Source: Devosia sp. YIM 151766 | Lineage (GTDB): Bacteria > Pseudomonadota > Alphaproteobacteria > Rhizobiales > Devosiaceae | Assembly: GCF_030285925.1 (NCBI RefSeq) | Contig: NZ_CP127251.1 | Span: 1,922,001-1,986,000 of the forward strand | DNA length: 64,000 nucleotides | Reading direction: 5' to 3' | Shown: piece by piece, positions 40,533 through 49,852 of the stretch | How the letters are laid out: each line of letters begins with the position of its first letter | Numbering within the stretch: position 1 is the stretch's first letter | Notes under the pieces: model-generated | The model's database searches: none | The model's input: the letters and a program-made list of their open reading frames with translations, nothing else | What the model was told of the DNA's origin: nothing | Translations under genes and position numbers: made by a program

Positions 40533-41819
40533 TCAGGCGCCATGCACGCGGGCGGTTTTGCGGCGTTCCTCGCGGAACTCGGCCGGGTTGAATTCACGAT
40601 CGCCCTTGGCGTCGCGAACCCGGGTCGGCAGGCCGATCTTGCCCAGCAGATCGAGAAACGGCACTGGCGGCAATTCTTCGACATTGGCCATGCGATGGCA
40701 ATCCCAATCGCCCTTGGCGATCAGCATGGCCGCCGCCACGGCGGGGACGCCGGCCGTATAGGAAATGGCCTGGCTATTGGTCTCGGCATAGGCTGCTTCG
40801 TGGTCGCTGATATTATAGACCAGCAATTCCGTTTCGACCCCGTCGCGAACCCCCTTCACCAGATCGCCGATAAAGGTATTGCCTTTATAATCCGGCGCCA
40901 GCGACATCGGATCGGGCAGGACCGCCTTCACCACTTTGAGCGGCACCACTTCCAGCCCTTCGGCGGTGACCACCGGCTTTTCCGACAACAGGCCGAGATT
41001 GTTCAGCACCGTGAAGACATTGATGTAATGCTCGCCGAAGCCCATCCAGAAGCGGATATCGGGAACGTCGAGATTGGCCGAGAGCGAATGGATTTCGTCA
41101 TGGCCGGTGAGGTAGGTGGTCTGCGATCCCACCACCGGCAGATCGTCGGTGCGCTTGACCTCGAACATCTTGTTCTCGGTCCACTGGCCTTGCTGCCAGG
41201 TCCACACCTTGCCGGTGAATTCGCGGAAGTTGATCTCCGGATCGAAATTGGTCGCGAAATAGCGTCCGTGACTGCCCGCATTGACATCGATGATGTCGAT
41301 AGAGTCGATCCGGTCGAAATAGGCATTGGCGGCCAAAGCCGCATAGGCATTGACCACGCCGGGATCGAAACCGGCCCCCAGGATCGCCGTCACGCCCTTG
41401 CGTTCGGCTTCCTCGCGGTGCTTCCACTCGTAATTGCCGTACCAGGGCGGCGCTTCGCATATCCTGGCCGGGTCTTCATGAATGGCGGTGTCGATATAGG
41501 CCACGCCAGTATCCAGACAGGCCCGCAAGACGGACATGTTGAGGAAGGCGGAACCTAGATTGAGAACGATCTGGCTCTTGGTCTGCCGGATCAGGGCCTT
41601 TGTCGCCTCGACATCCATGGCATCGAGTTGATGGGCGGCCAGAATGCCCGGGCGCTTCAGCGCCTTCTTGTCGAGTATGGAGCCAATAATGGCTTCGCAT
41701 TTCGACAGGGTGCGGGAGGCAATGTGGATGTCTCCGAGCACATCATTGTTCATAGCTGCCTTAAACGCAGCGACTTGCGCGACACCTCCGGCGCCGATGA
41801 TCAGAAGATTCTTTTTCAA
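40533..41819 (-). CDS. Saccharopine dehydrogenase-like carboxy(nor)spermidine dehydrogenase
   Basis: A 428-residue NAD(P)-dependent reductase with the N-terminal Rossmann motif LIIGAGGVAQVAAFKAAM and the saccharopine dehydrogenase fold. Its placement 43 bases downstream of a carboxynorspermidine decarboxylase makes it very probably the partner that reductively joins aspartate semialdehyde to putrescine or diaminopropane, giving carboxyspermidine or carboxynorspermidine. In Agrobacterium the orthologous route makes spermidine; the diamine used here cannot be read from sequence. A strong terminator follows. Confidence 0.85.
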   Translation of the reverse strand: MKKNLLIIGAGGVAQVAAFKAAMNNDVLGDIHIASRTLSKCEAIIGSILDKKALKRPGILAAHQLDAMDVEATKALIRQTKSQIVLNLGSAFLNMSVLRACLDTGVAYIDTAIHEDPARICEAPPWYGNYEWKHREEAERKGVTAILGAGFDPGVVNAYAALAANAYFDRIDSIDIIDVNAGSHGRYFATNFDPEINFREFTGKVWTWQQGQWTENKMFEVKRTDDLPVVGSQTTYLTGHDEIHSLSANLDVPDIRFWMGFGEHYINVFTVLNNLGLLSEKPVVTAEGLEVVPLKVVKAVLPDPMSLAPDYKGNTFIGDLVKGVRDGVETELLVYNISDHEAAYAETNSQAISYTAGVPAVAAAMLIAKGDWDCHRMANVEELPPVPFLDLLGKIGLPTRVRDAKGDREFNPAEFREERRKTARVHGA

Positions 41820-41862
41820 TTGACACGAAACACCTTTTTCACGGTGGACAGATCAGCCGCTC

Positions 41863-42963
41863 TTACGAGAGACTGGCGACATAGTCGGCATAATCGAACG
41901 ATTGTACAAGATCGATCGTGCCATTTTTTCTGCGGATGGCTATAGCGGGCATTGCCACGCCGTTGAACCAGTTTTTCTTCACCATGGTGTATCCCCCCGC
42001 ATTGAGCAGCGAAACCCGGTCGCCCACAGCCAGCGGCGCCGGAAAATCGAACTCTCCGAACACATCGCCGGCCAGGCAGGACTTGCCGGCGATCACATAG
42101 CGGTGAGGCCCCGCATCGGGCGCCACCGTCCCGCTCTCCCGATAGACGAGCAGATCCAGCATATGGGCCTCCACCGCGCTATCGACAATGGCCACGGCCT
42201 TGTCGTTTTGCACGATGTCGAGCACCGACACTTCCAGCGTCGTCGTATCGGTGACCACGGTATCGCCCGGCTCGAGATAGACCAGAACGCCGAATTTTTC
42301 GGCAAAGGCCTTGAGCCGCGCCGCCAGCGCGTCGATGTCGTAGCCCGGCTTGGTGAAGTGAATCCCCCCGCCCAGGCTGACCCAATCGAGCCGATGCAGC
42401 AGATCGCCGATCCGCTGCTCGATCTGCCCCAAGAGGGCCGAGAAGGACTCCACCGAATCGTTCTCGCAATTGCAATGCAGCATGAAGCCGGAAATCCGAT
42501 CCATCGCCGCCTCGACCCTGGACCGGTCGCTTTCGCCCAGTCGGCTGAATGGCCGCGCCGGATCGGCGAGGTCGAAATGCGAGTGGCTGACGCCCGGATT
42601 GACCCGCAGCCCGGTGGACAGATGCGCCGCCTTGTCGCCGAAGCGCTCCAGCTGGTTCACCGAATTGAAGATGATCTTGTCGGCATTGGCGATGGCCTCA
42701 TCGATCTCGCCATCCGACCAGGCCACGGAATAGGCATGGGTCTCGCCGCCGAATTTCTCCCGGCCCAGCTTCAATTCGTTGAGCGAGGACGAGGTGGTGC
42801 CGTCCATATGAGGCGCGATCTGCGGGAAGGTCGACCAGGTGGCGAAGGCCTTGAGCGCCAAGAGGCATTTGGCGCCCGATGCGGCGCGCAATCGGTCCAC
42901 CCGCGCCAGATTTTCGGCCAGGGCATTTTCGTCGATGAGGTAATAAGGGGTTGCCAAGGGCAT
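41863..42963 (-). CDS. nspC: Carboxynorspermidine/carboxyspermidine decarboxylase
   Basis: PLP-dependent, alanine-racemase-fold decarboxylase that finishes polyamine synthesis. The 366-residue protein starts MPLATPYYLIDENAL, has the PLP Lys38 in CLLALKAFATW, a glycine-rich phosphate loop region (VSLGGGIHFTKPGYD), and the second-subunit Cys region GKSCLAGDVFGEFDF. The start at 42963 is set by a GGAG site 9 bases upstream and by family length. A longer frame reaching 43152 runs into the RNase P RNA gene and is rejected. Confidence 0.92.
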   Translation of the reverse strand: MPLATPYYLIDENALAENLARVDRLRAASGAKCLLALKAFATWSTFPQIAPHMDGTTSSSLNELKLGREKFGGETHAYSVAWSDGEIDEAIANADKIIFNSVNQLERFGDKAAHLSTGLRVNPGVSHSHFDLADPARPFSRLGESDRSRVEAAMDRISGFMLHCNCENDSVESFSALLGQIEQRIGDLLHRLDWVSLGGGIHFTKPGYDIDALAARLKAFAEKFGVLVYLEPGDTVVTDTTTLEVSVLDIVQNDKAVAIVDSAVEAHMLDLLVYRESGTVAPDAGPHRYVIAGKSCLAGDVFGEFDFPAPLAVGDRVSLLNAGGYTMVKKNWFNGVAMPAIAIRRKNGTIDLVQSFDYADYVASLS

Positions 42964-43052
42964 CGCGCCGAACTCCAACCAGCGTGTGCCCGCCGGAAAG
43001 TACGGCGGAAAGAAAGGGACATCGTTTAGCGACGACGGACGAAAGAAGTCAA

Positions 43053-43438
<386 letters not shown>

Positions 43439-43467
43439 GGCTTATGTGCGGGAGCCGCAAGCCGGCG

Positions 43468-44175
43468 TCAAGTGAGCAATGGCTGCGCCTTGGGCCGGGT
43501 GATCGCCTGATAGGCCAGATTGATGACCGACATGCGCGCCGTCGCCATGTCGATCAGCTCGCCCGGCACCCCTTTGGCAATCAGCCGGTCGGGGTGATGC
43601 TCGGCCACCAGCAGCCGATAGACCCGGCGCACTTCCTCGGGCGGCGCATCATGGGTCAGGCCCAGCACCATATAGGGATCGACGCCCTCGTCCAGCATCA
43701 CGTGCTGGGCCGCGATCTGCTCAAAGCGGGCGTCATCGAATCCGAAAATGCCGGCGACATCGCGCAGGTAATCCAGCTCCGCCTCGTGCACGAGGCCATC
43801 GGCGGTGGCGATGAAGAACAGCCCGTCCAGCACATGTTCCAGCGTTTCCGGCGTGTCGGCGAAAAAGCGCGCGACCTTGCGGGCATAGGCGTCGTAGCCG
43901 GCGACATCCTGCTTGGCCAGGTTGAAGAGCTTTTCCACCTGCGGCTCCTGCCCCTTGGCGATCTCCACCGTGGCGTTGAAGGCCCGCACTTCCGAGGCGG
44001 TCACCGCGCCGTCGGCGACGGCCATCTTGGCCGACAGCGCGATCAGCGCCAGGGTAAAGGCGGCGTCGCGTCCGCCGGGCAGCCAATTGTCGGGATCGAG
44101 GATATTGGCGACATGGCCGGCAATGCCGGTGCGCTCGGTAAACGAGCCGAGAAATTGAGCGAATTTGTGCCACAC
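43468..44175 (-). CDS. TerB/DnaJ-domain protein, DjlA-like
   Basis: A 235-residue protein with an N-terminal TerB-like helical domain (ALIALSAKMAVADGAVTASEV, LFFIATADGLVHEAEL) and a C-terminal J domain with the HPD motif in VAEHHPDRLIAKG. This pairing is the DjlA type, a co-chaperone stimulating DnaK. Unlike E. coli DjlA there is no clear N-terminal membrane helix. The start is proposed at the GTG (44175), which has a GAGGA site 9 bases upstream and gives VWHKFAQFLGSF; an ATG at 44214 is the alternative. It ends 30 bases before rnpB. Confidence 0.82.
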   Translation of the reverse strand: MWHKFAQFLGSFTERTGIAGHVANILDPDNWLPGGRDAAFTLALIALSAKMAVADGAVTASEVRAFNATVEIAKGQEPQVEKLFNLAKQDVAGYDAYARKVARFFADTPETLEHVLDGLFFIATADGLVHEAELDYLRDVAGIFGFDDARFEQIAAQHVMLDEGVDPYMVLGLTHDAPPEEVRRVYRLLVAEHHPDRLIAKGVPGELIDMATARMSVINLAYQAITRPKAQPLLT

Positions 44176-44257
44176 ATCCCGATTTTCCTCGGCCCGGCGG
44201 ACACAGCACAACATCTCGCAACCTTTCCTTTACGGCCCCAGACTAGCGGCGCCCGGC

Positions 44258-45001
44258 CTATTGACCAAACGGATAATAATAATCGTCGCCATAGGCCGAT
44301 GGCAGCCGGCGATTGCCGCCGCCGCGCGGCCCCTCGTCCAGCCAGAACCCGTTCGAATCATAATCGGCCGGCGCCGGACGGCTGCCCTGCCCCTGTCTTT
44401 TGGCGAGGAATTCGGATAGCGGGCCGGTTTCCCACTCATCCAGGTCCTGCGAGGTGACGACCGGCGCAGGTGTCTCGACGACGAGCGGCGGCGCCGGTGT
44501 GGCGATCACGGGCGCAACCACCGGCGCCGGACGCTCCGAAACCGGCGTCGGCAGCGTGACGGGCTTGACCGGCGGCGGGGTGATGACCGGCCGCGCGGGC
44601 GCCGGTTCGGGAGCTGGCGCCGGTTCGGGCGCGGTCACCGGTTCGGCGGGCTTTGGCGCCGGAGCCGCGCCGCCATCGCTGATATAGCTGGGCAATTCGC
44701 GGCCGGATTGCAAATAGATATCGACCGCATTATCGCCCCTTGCGCCAGCCGGCGCCGCCGCCTCGGCGCTGGCGACGGGCTCGGGAGCCGGCGCTGGCCG
44801 GCTCGGCGTCGGCGCCTCAGGCGCCGGAGACGGCTTTGGCGCATCGGGCACCGGAACCACCGGTTCTTCCTGCACAATGGCCATTTGCGGCGCTGTGGAT
44901 GGCGCGAACTGGCGGGCGACCAGATCGACGGCAGGGATGGCCACGACCAGCACGGCGCCGGCCCAAGCCAGGCCATTGGTGATACGGCGATCTATCTGCA
45001 T
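44258..45001 (-). CDS. Proline/alanine-rich membrane-anchored protein of unknown function
   Basis: A 247-residue protein, not recognised. An N-terminal membrane helix (LAWAGAVLVVAIPAVDLVA, about 10-28) is followed by about 150 residues dominated by Pro, Ala, Val and Glu (PAPEPAPAPEPAPARPVI), interrupted by an island with DNAVDIYLQSGRELPSYISDG. The C-terminal 60 residues are less repetitive and end DDYYYPFGQ. The layout is like periplasm-spanning proteins such as TonB, but no TonB box partner or C-terminal TonB fold is seen. Confidence 0.6.
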   Translation of the reverse strand: MQIDRRITNGLAWAGAVLVVAIPAVDLVARQFAPSTAPQMAIVQEEPVVPVPDAPKPSPAPEAPTPSRPAPAPEPVASAEAAAPAGARGDNAVDIYLQSGRELPSYISDGGAAPAPKPAEPVTAPEPAPAPEPAPARPVITPPPVKPVTLPTPVSERPAPVVAPVIATPAPPLVVETPAPVVTSQDLDEWETGPLSEFLAKRQGQGSRPAPADYDSNGFWLDEGPRGGGNRRLPSAYGDDYYYPFGQ

Positions 45002-45131
45002 AGCGAATTCATCCGAAAAGGCTCGTGCCCCCGAGGAGCGAACATGCTTTTATTCATGGCCAGAATATGGAGGGCGAGCACATCGTCCCACCCGCCGCCT
45101 GAACCGGCCATGAACGCGCCGGCGCCAGGGC

Positions 45132-46025
45132 CTAATATCGCCGCCCCAGCAGCCGCGCCAAAGCCAGAACCAGATTGGAGCGGTTGAGCGTATAGAAGTG
45201 GAATTCGGTCACCCCCTCGTCCAGCAATTCGGTCACCTGCTCGGCCGCCACGGCCGCCGCGACCAGGGCATGGGTCTCCGGATCGTCCTCCAGCCCGGCG
45301 AAGCGCTCGGCCAGCCAGGCGGGAATTGAGGCGCCGCAGCGGGAAGCGAAGCCGGAAATCTGCTTATAGGAATGAATGGGCTGGATGCCCGGCACGATGG
45401 GCGCATTTATCCCCGCCTTGCGGGCGCGTTCGAGATAGCGCAGGTAATCGCCATTGCTGAAAAACATCTGCGTGATGGCGCGGTCGGCACCGGCATCGAG
45501 CTTGCGCTTCAAATTATCGATATCGGCGTCCCAATCGGCACTTTGCGGGTGCCTTTCCGGATAGGCGGCGACGGAAATGTCGAAATCGCCGATGCGCCTG
45601 ATCCCGGCCACCAGATCGGCGGCATTCTGATAGCCCTCGGGATGCGGCGTGAATGGCTGGCCGACCCCTTCGGGCGGATCGCCGCGCAGGGCGACGATGC
45701 GATTGATCCCGGCTTCCTGATAGCCGCGAACGACGGCGTCCACCTCGTCTCGCGTCGCCCCGACACAGGTGAGGTGCGCCGCGGCGGCAACGCCGGTATC
45801 GGCCTTGATGCGGCTGACCATGCGCAAGGTGCGCTCCCGGGTCGAACCGCCGGCGCCATAGGTCACCGAGACGAAACGCGGATTGAGCGGCGCCAGCTTG
45901 TGGATGCTCTCCCAGAACCGTTCTTCCATCGCGTCGGTCTTGGGCGGGAAGAATTCGAAGGAAAGCTGCAATTCGGGGCGCTGATCGGCCGTCCGGCGGC
46001 TGGCGCGCAAATTATCGTCAAGCAT
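45132..46025 (-). CDS. metF: 5,10-methylenetetrahydrofolate reductase
   Basis: FAD enzyme making 5-methyltetrahydrofolate for methionine synthesis. The 297-residue TIM-barrel protein has LSFEFFPPKTDAMEE, VSVTYGAGGSTRERT, THLTCVGAT-like AAHLTCVGATRDEVD, NRIVALRGDPPEG, and the MFFSNGDYLRYLERA helix. It starts 6 bases after the ArsR-methyltransferase gene and is cotranscribed with it, so it should respond to the operator at 47001-47024. Confidence 0.95.
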   Translation of the reverse strand: MLDDNLRASRRTADQRPELQLSFEFFPPKTDAMEERFWESIHKLAPLNPRFVSVTYGAGGSTRERTLRMVSRIKADTGVAAAAHLTCVGATRDEVDAVVRGYQEAGINRIVALRGDPPEGVGQPFTPHPEGYQNAADLVAGIRRIGDFDISVAAYPERHPQSADWDADIDNLKRKLDAGADRAITQMFFSNGDYLRYLERARKAGINAPIVPGIQPIHSYKQISGFASRCGASIPAWLAERFAGLEDDPETHALVAAAVAAEQVTELLDEGVTEFHFYTLNRSNLVLALARLLGRRY

Positions 46026-46031
46026 GAAGAT

Positions 46032-46991
46032 CTAGTCCGTTCTGCTGCGATCGCTGAGGCGCCAGAGGCAGACCGTCAGGCCGCGATCCTGAGTGTCGCT
46101 GGGAAATTCGTGCATGGCGCTCACCTCGAGTCCCGCCAGCGCCGCCCAGCCATTCATCTGTTCCCGCGACAGGCCGAGACGCCGATGGGCGTGCTCGCTG
46201 CGCAGGAATTCGAGATCGTGCGGGGCAAAATCCACGATGAGGATTTCCCCGCCGGGTTTGAGCAGGCGCCGGGCCTGCGCCAGCATTCGCCCCGGATCGT
46301 CGAAATAATGCAGCACCTGATGGATGACGACGACATCCGCCGGGCCGCTGGCGGGATCGAGCGCCGCTATGTCGCCCAGCCGAACCTGGGCATGGGCGAG
46401 ACCGGCAGCAGCCAGGCGCGAGCGCGCCACCGCCAGCATTTCACGGCTGGAATCGATGCCGATTCCCCGCTTATAGGCGGGGGCGAGAACTTCCAGCATG
46501 CGCCCGGTGCCGGTGCCAAGGTCGATCAGCAGATCGACGCTGCGCCCGCCAAGCTCGGCCAGGACGGCCGCTTCCACCGCCGCTTCGGGCACATGCAGGG
46601 TCTTGAGCAGGTCCCAGCTCTCGGCCACCTTGGCGAAATAATCCGCCGCCAGCGCCTGCTGGGCGGCCCGGGCGTCGAGCTGGCGCGCCTTGTCGCGTTG
46701 CCGCTCGGGATCCAGCGCATCGACCCGCACGGTGAGCCAGCGGGCCAGATCGGCGCCCTGCCCGGCTTGCGCCAGCCGGTAATAGGCCCAGGCGCCCTCG
46801 GCATGGCGCTCCACCAGGCCGGCATCGGCCAGCAACTTGAGATGCCGCGAGACGCGCGGCTGGCTCTGATCGAGGATTTCCGTGAGATCCTTGACCGAGT
46901 GGTCGCCATCGGCCAGAAGCGCGAGCAGGCGCAGGCGCGTGCTCTCGCCCGCCGCCTTCAACACCCCGACAAGTTTGTTCAAACTGCCCAT
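46032..46991 (-). CDS. ArsR-family regulator fused to SAM methyltransferase domain
   Basis: A 319-residue fusion. The first about 90 residues are an ArsR winged helix (STRLRLLALLADGDHSVKDL, ILDQSQPRVSRHLKLLADAGLV), without the metal-binding Cys pairs of ArsR/SmtB sensors. From about 150 is a class I methyltransferase fold (LLIDLGTGTGRMLEVLAPAYKRG, AALDPASGPADVVVIHQVLHYF). Fusions of this type upstream of metF control the methionine/SAM cycle (SahR-like group). The start at 46991 places a GAGG site five bases upstream; ATG 46994 or GTG 46997 are alternatives. Confidence 0.85.
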   Translation of the reverse strand: MGSLNKLVGVLKAAGESTRLRLLALLADGDHSVKDLTEILDQSQPRVSRHLKLLADAGLVERHAEGAWAYYRLAQAGQGADLARWLTVRVDALDPERQRDKARQLDARAAQQALAADYFAKVAESWDLLKTLHVPEAAVEAAVLAELGGRSVDLLIDLGTGTGRMLEVLAPAYKRGIGIDSSREMLAVARSRLAAAGLAHAQVRLGDIAALDPASGPADVVVIHQVLHYFDDPGRMLAQARRLLKPGGEILIVDFAPHDLEFLRSEHAHRRLGLSREQMNGWAALAGLEVSAMHEFPSDTQDRGLTVCLWRLSDRSRTD

Positions 46992-47000
46992 CATCACCTC

Positions 47001-47024
47001 GGATATAAAGATTTCTTTATATCC
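47001..47024. promoter_or_regulatory. Perfect palindromic operator before the ArsR-methyltransferase-metF operon
   Basis: Two perfect 11-base arms, GGATATAAAGA and TCTTTATATCC, flank TT. The element sits 10 bases upstream of the regulator's start codon, in the ribosome-site region, and is far more AT-rich than its surroundings. It is probably the autoregulatory binding site of the ArsR-type protein. The divergent channel gene begins 215 bases away. Confidence 0.75.
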
Positions 47025-47238
47025 ACTTCAGGTCCAGGTCCAGCCTGTTTTGAGCACTTCGCGCCAAGCAGGCGCGACGGCCGCGGGTTTGTGCGTTTGG
47101 GCCTGTTATGATACTGCCCCGCGCGAAGCACCGCGCCCCGCAGATCAACCCAGTAATCCGCACATTGTCGGAAACCCGCCTACCGCATCGGCCAATGCGG
47201 CAGGTCCGAACATTCTTTGCTGCAACACGAGGTAACGC

Positions 47239-48468
47239 ATGCCCACCGAGCTGCTCGAAACCTATCCGCTCATTGGCACCGCCCTGGCGCTTGTCGGCCT
47301 GGCGCTCGCGGCCCTGTTCGCCAATTTCGTCGTGAAGGTTCTGCTGCTGCGGCTGGTTCACCGCCTGCTGTCCTACACGCCCTATGGCCGCGATGCGGAA
47401 CTCAAGCAGCATGGGGTCATCGAGCGGCTGGCCAATGTCATGCCGGCAATGGTGGTTTCGGCCGGCATCGCCCTCGTGCCCAATCTGCCGGAATTCGTGG
47501 TGCTCGTGGTGCGCAATGTCGCCAATGCGACGATCATCCTCACCGTCGCCATGGCCATCAGCGCCGTCTTCAACATCGTCGACGTGATCTATCACCGCCG
47601 CCCGCAGGCGCGGCTACGCCCGGTAAAGGGCTATATCCAGGTCTTCAAGATCGCGGTCTATGTGCTGGCGGCGCTGCTGATGATCGCCACCCTGCTCGAC
47701 CAGTCCCCGCTCATCCTGCTGTCCGGCCTGGGCGCCATGGCCGCCGTGCTCATCCTGGTATTTCAGGACACATTGCTGTCACTCGTCGCCGGCATCCAGA
47801 TTTCCTCCACCGACATGGTGCGGGTGGGGGACTGGATCGAGATGCCCGACCAGAAAGCCGATGGCGCGGTGATCGCCATCGAACTGCATACGGTCAAGGT
47901 GCAGAACTGGGACAAGACCATCACCACCATTCCCATTCGCAAACTGGTGACCGAGCCGTTCAAGAATTGGCGCGGCATGCAGGAATCGGGCGGACGCCGG
48001 ATCAAGCGGGCCCTCTATATCGACCAGAGCAGCATCCGCTTTCTGAGCCAGGACGAGTTGGACCGGCTCGAATCCATCGGCGTGCTGGAACATTACCTGC
48101 AAAAGAAGCGCGCCGAAATCACCGAATGGAACGACCGGCTGGGCGACCGGGCCAAGGTGCTGGCCAATACCAGGCGCTCGACCAATATCGGCACGTTCCG
48201 CGCCTATGCGGAGGCCTATCTGCGCAGCCATCCGCATATTCACCAGGGCATGAGCATCATGGTGCGCCAATTGGCCCCCGGCCCCGACGGCCTGCCGATA
48301 GAGCTCTACGCCTTTACCGACACCATCGTCTGGGTGAATTATGAGGGCATCCAGGCCGATATCTTCGACCATCTTTACGCAATATTGGGCGAGTTCGACC
48401 TGCGCGTGTTCCAGAACCCGGCGGGGCATGACCTGCAGAATATGACAGCGTCAGAATCGGCAGTCTAA
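47239..48468 (+). CDS. MscS-family mechanosensitive channel, YbdG-like
   Basis: A 409-residue inner-membrane protein with about five membrane helices before the MscS core. The pore-lining TM3 region is DQSPLILLSGLGAMAAVLILVF, described by its ends, followed by the cytoplasmic beta domain (MVRVGDWIEMPDQKADGAVIAI). NWRGMQESGGRRIKRAL is characteristic of the YbdG/miniconductance (MscM) branch. It should open on membrane tension during osmotic downshock. A GAGG site precedes the ATG. Confidence 0.9.
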   Translation: MPTELLETYPLIGTALALVGLALAALFANFVVKVLLLRLVHRLLSYTPYGRDAELKQHGVIERLANVMPAMVVSAGIALVPNLPEFVVLVVRNVANATIILTVAMAISAVFNIVDVIYHRRPQARLRPVKGYIQVFKIAVYVLAALLMIATLLDQSPLILLSGLGAMAAVLILVFQDTLLSLVAGIQISSTDMVRVGDWIEMPDQKADGAVIAIELHTVKVQNWDKTITTIPIRKLVTEPFKNWRGMQESGGRRIKRALYIDQSSIRFLSQDELDRLESIGVLEHYLQKKRAEITEWNDRLGDRAKVLANTRRSTNIGTFRAYAEAYLRSHPHIHQGMSIMVRQLAPGPDGLPIELYAFTDTIVWVNYEGIQADIFDHLYAILGEFDLRVFQNPAGHDLQNMTASESAV

Positions 48469-48518
48469 CCCCCGTTCCAACACCCTAACCCCTGCTTAGC
48501 GCCATGTTTGACCACGGC

Positions 48519-48582
48519 GTCATTCCCGCGACAGCGGGAACCTCTGTTGGAAAACGGAGACCCCCGCTTTCGCGGGGGTGAC
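48519..48582. repeat. Two adjacent extragenic palindromes
   Basis: GTCATTCCCGC-GACA-GCGGGAA (48519-48540) and CCCCCGC-TTT-CGCGGGGG (48561-48578) lie between the convergent channel and DUF2336 genes. The first belongs with the 16789-16822 element. Confidence 0.7.
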
Positions 48583-48602
48583 ACCGAGAAAGGTCAGGCG
48601 AT

Positions 48603-49730
48603 CTAGCGGTCTTCGCTCACCGCCCGCTTGCGGAAGGAATGCGCTCGCCAGAGCTCGAAGATATCCTTGGCGTCCTCGCCATCCAGCGCGGTGAAGCGCG
48701 ATAACACCATGCGCTTGTCATGCTCGCTCGGCAGGTCGCGCCAGGGCAGCGTGGCGACGATGGCTTCGAACAGGTCGGGGCTGAGGCCGGCGGCCCGCAA
48801 GGCGACGGTGACGGCCACGTAATCCTGGCCGGCGAGCCATTTCACCACGATTTCCGGGGAAACGCTGAGGATGACGCCCATGGCGGCGGCGGCGTGATGG
48901 CCATAACCGAAACGGGCAAAGCGCGCCAGGGCCCGATCGTCGAGCTGCTTGCGGTCGGCCAGGCCCTTGACCTGATTATAGGCGACCTTCCATTCCTGCG
49001 CATTGAAACCGGCGCGGTTGCGGATACGGTTATAGACGACGGTATTGATCTTGCCGGCGGCGACAGGATCGACGCGGCGCTCCACTTCGCCCAGCGATTG
49101 CAGCACCTTGCCAGCGACTTCATCGATTTCGCCGCGCAGCGATTTCCAGTCGATATCGGTGCGTCCGCGCAAATCGGCGGCGATTTCGGCGTCGCGCGTC
49201 GCCCGTTCGACCAGCTTTTCCAGCGTGGCGCGGTCGAAGCCGGCATTGGAATTGCGCACCAGGCGGACCACCGAAGCGGTTTCGCCATGCTCCACGATGG
49301 CATCGCCGACCCGCTCGTTGAGCGCGGCGCGACCGGCAATGACGACGCGATGCTCTTCCGATTGCTTGGAAATGATGTCGATGAGGTCGTCGTCGCTCAG
49401 CAGGCTGGAGAATTCCAGCAAAGGCCGGGCGACTTCGATATCGTCATTGGCGAGCTTCAGCACCACGGTGCCGGGCGCGCGGTCGAGCGGCGCCAGCAGC
49501 TTGGCGACGTGAACCCGCGCCTCGACTTCGACCAGCTCGGCCAATTGGCACAGCACTTCGTCATATTGGGCGACCTGCTCGTCGTCGCAGCGCTCGGACA
49601 CATAGCTGAACAATTGCGCCATGTTGCGGAACAATTGCTCGCGCTCGGAATGATTGTCGTCGCCATTGAGCACGCGAAAATTCGCAAACGCCCGGTGGCC
49701 TTCATCCAGTTCGGTCGTGGGGTCGATCAT
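48603..49730 (-). CDS. DUF2336 domain protein
   Basis: A 375-residue cytoplasmic, mostly helical protein of the DUF2336 family common in alphaproteobacteria. Repeat-like helix pairs are seen (VARPLLEFSSLLSDDDLIDII, HRVVIAGRAALNERVGDAIVEHG), similar to HEAT-type arrays. No catalytic motif or membrane segment is visible. The start at 49730 (MIDPTTELDEG) is chosen because of a GGGAGAA site; the longer frame is not conserved-looking. Function unknown. Confidence 0.8.
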   Translation of the reverse strand: MIDPTTELDEGHRAFANFRVLNGDDNHSEREQLFRNMAQLFSYVSERCDDEQVAQYDEVLCQLAELVEVEARVHVAKLLAPLDRAPGTVVLKLANDDIEVARPLLEFSSLLSDDDLIDIISKQSEEHRVVIAGRAALNERVGDAIVEHGETASVVRLVRNSNAGFDRATLEKLVERATRDAEIAADLRGRTDIDWKSLRGEIDEVAGKVLQSLGEVERRVDPVAAGKINTVVYNRIRNRAGFNAQEWKVAYNQVKGLADRKQLDDRALARFARFGYGHHAAAAMGVILSVSPEIVVKWLAGQDYVAVTVALRAAGLSPDLFEAIVATLPWRDLPSEHDKRMVLSRFTALDGEDAKDIFELWRAHSFRKRAVSEDR

Positions 49731-49852
49731 GGCGGTTTCTCCCGGCTTCTGCCGTATAGTCACAGCAGAGCTTGCCCCAGAACGTCTTGCGGGGCCTGAA
49801 AGCGTCGCGGACATTTTAATTCAAATTGTACGGAAACCGCGCTCGTAGCGGG

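Noticed and set aside
45372-47111. 579-residue plus-strand ORF antisense to metF and the ArsR fusion
   Set aside because: Both minus-strand genes have strong family motifs; the antisense frame is a GC-rich shadow.
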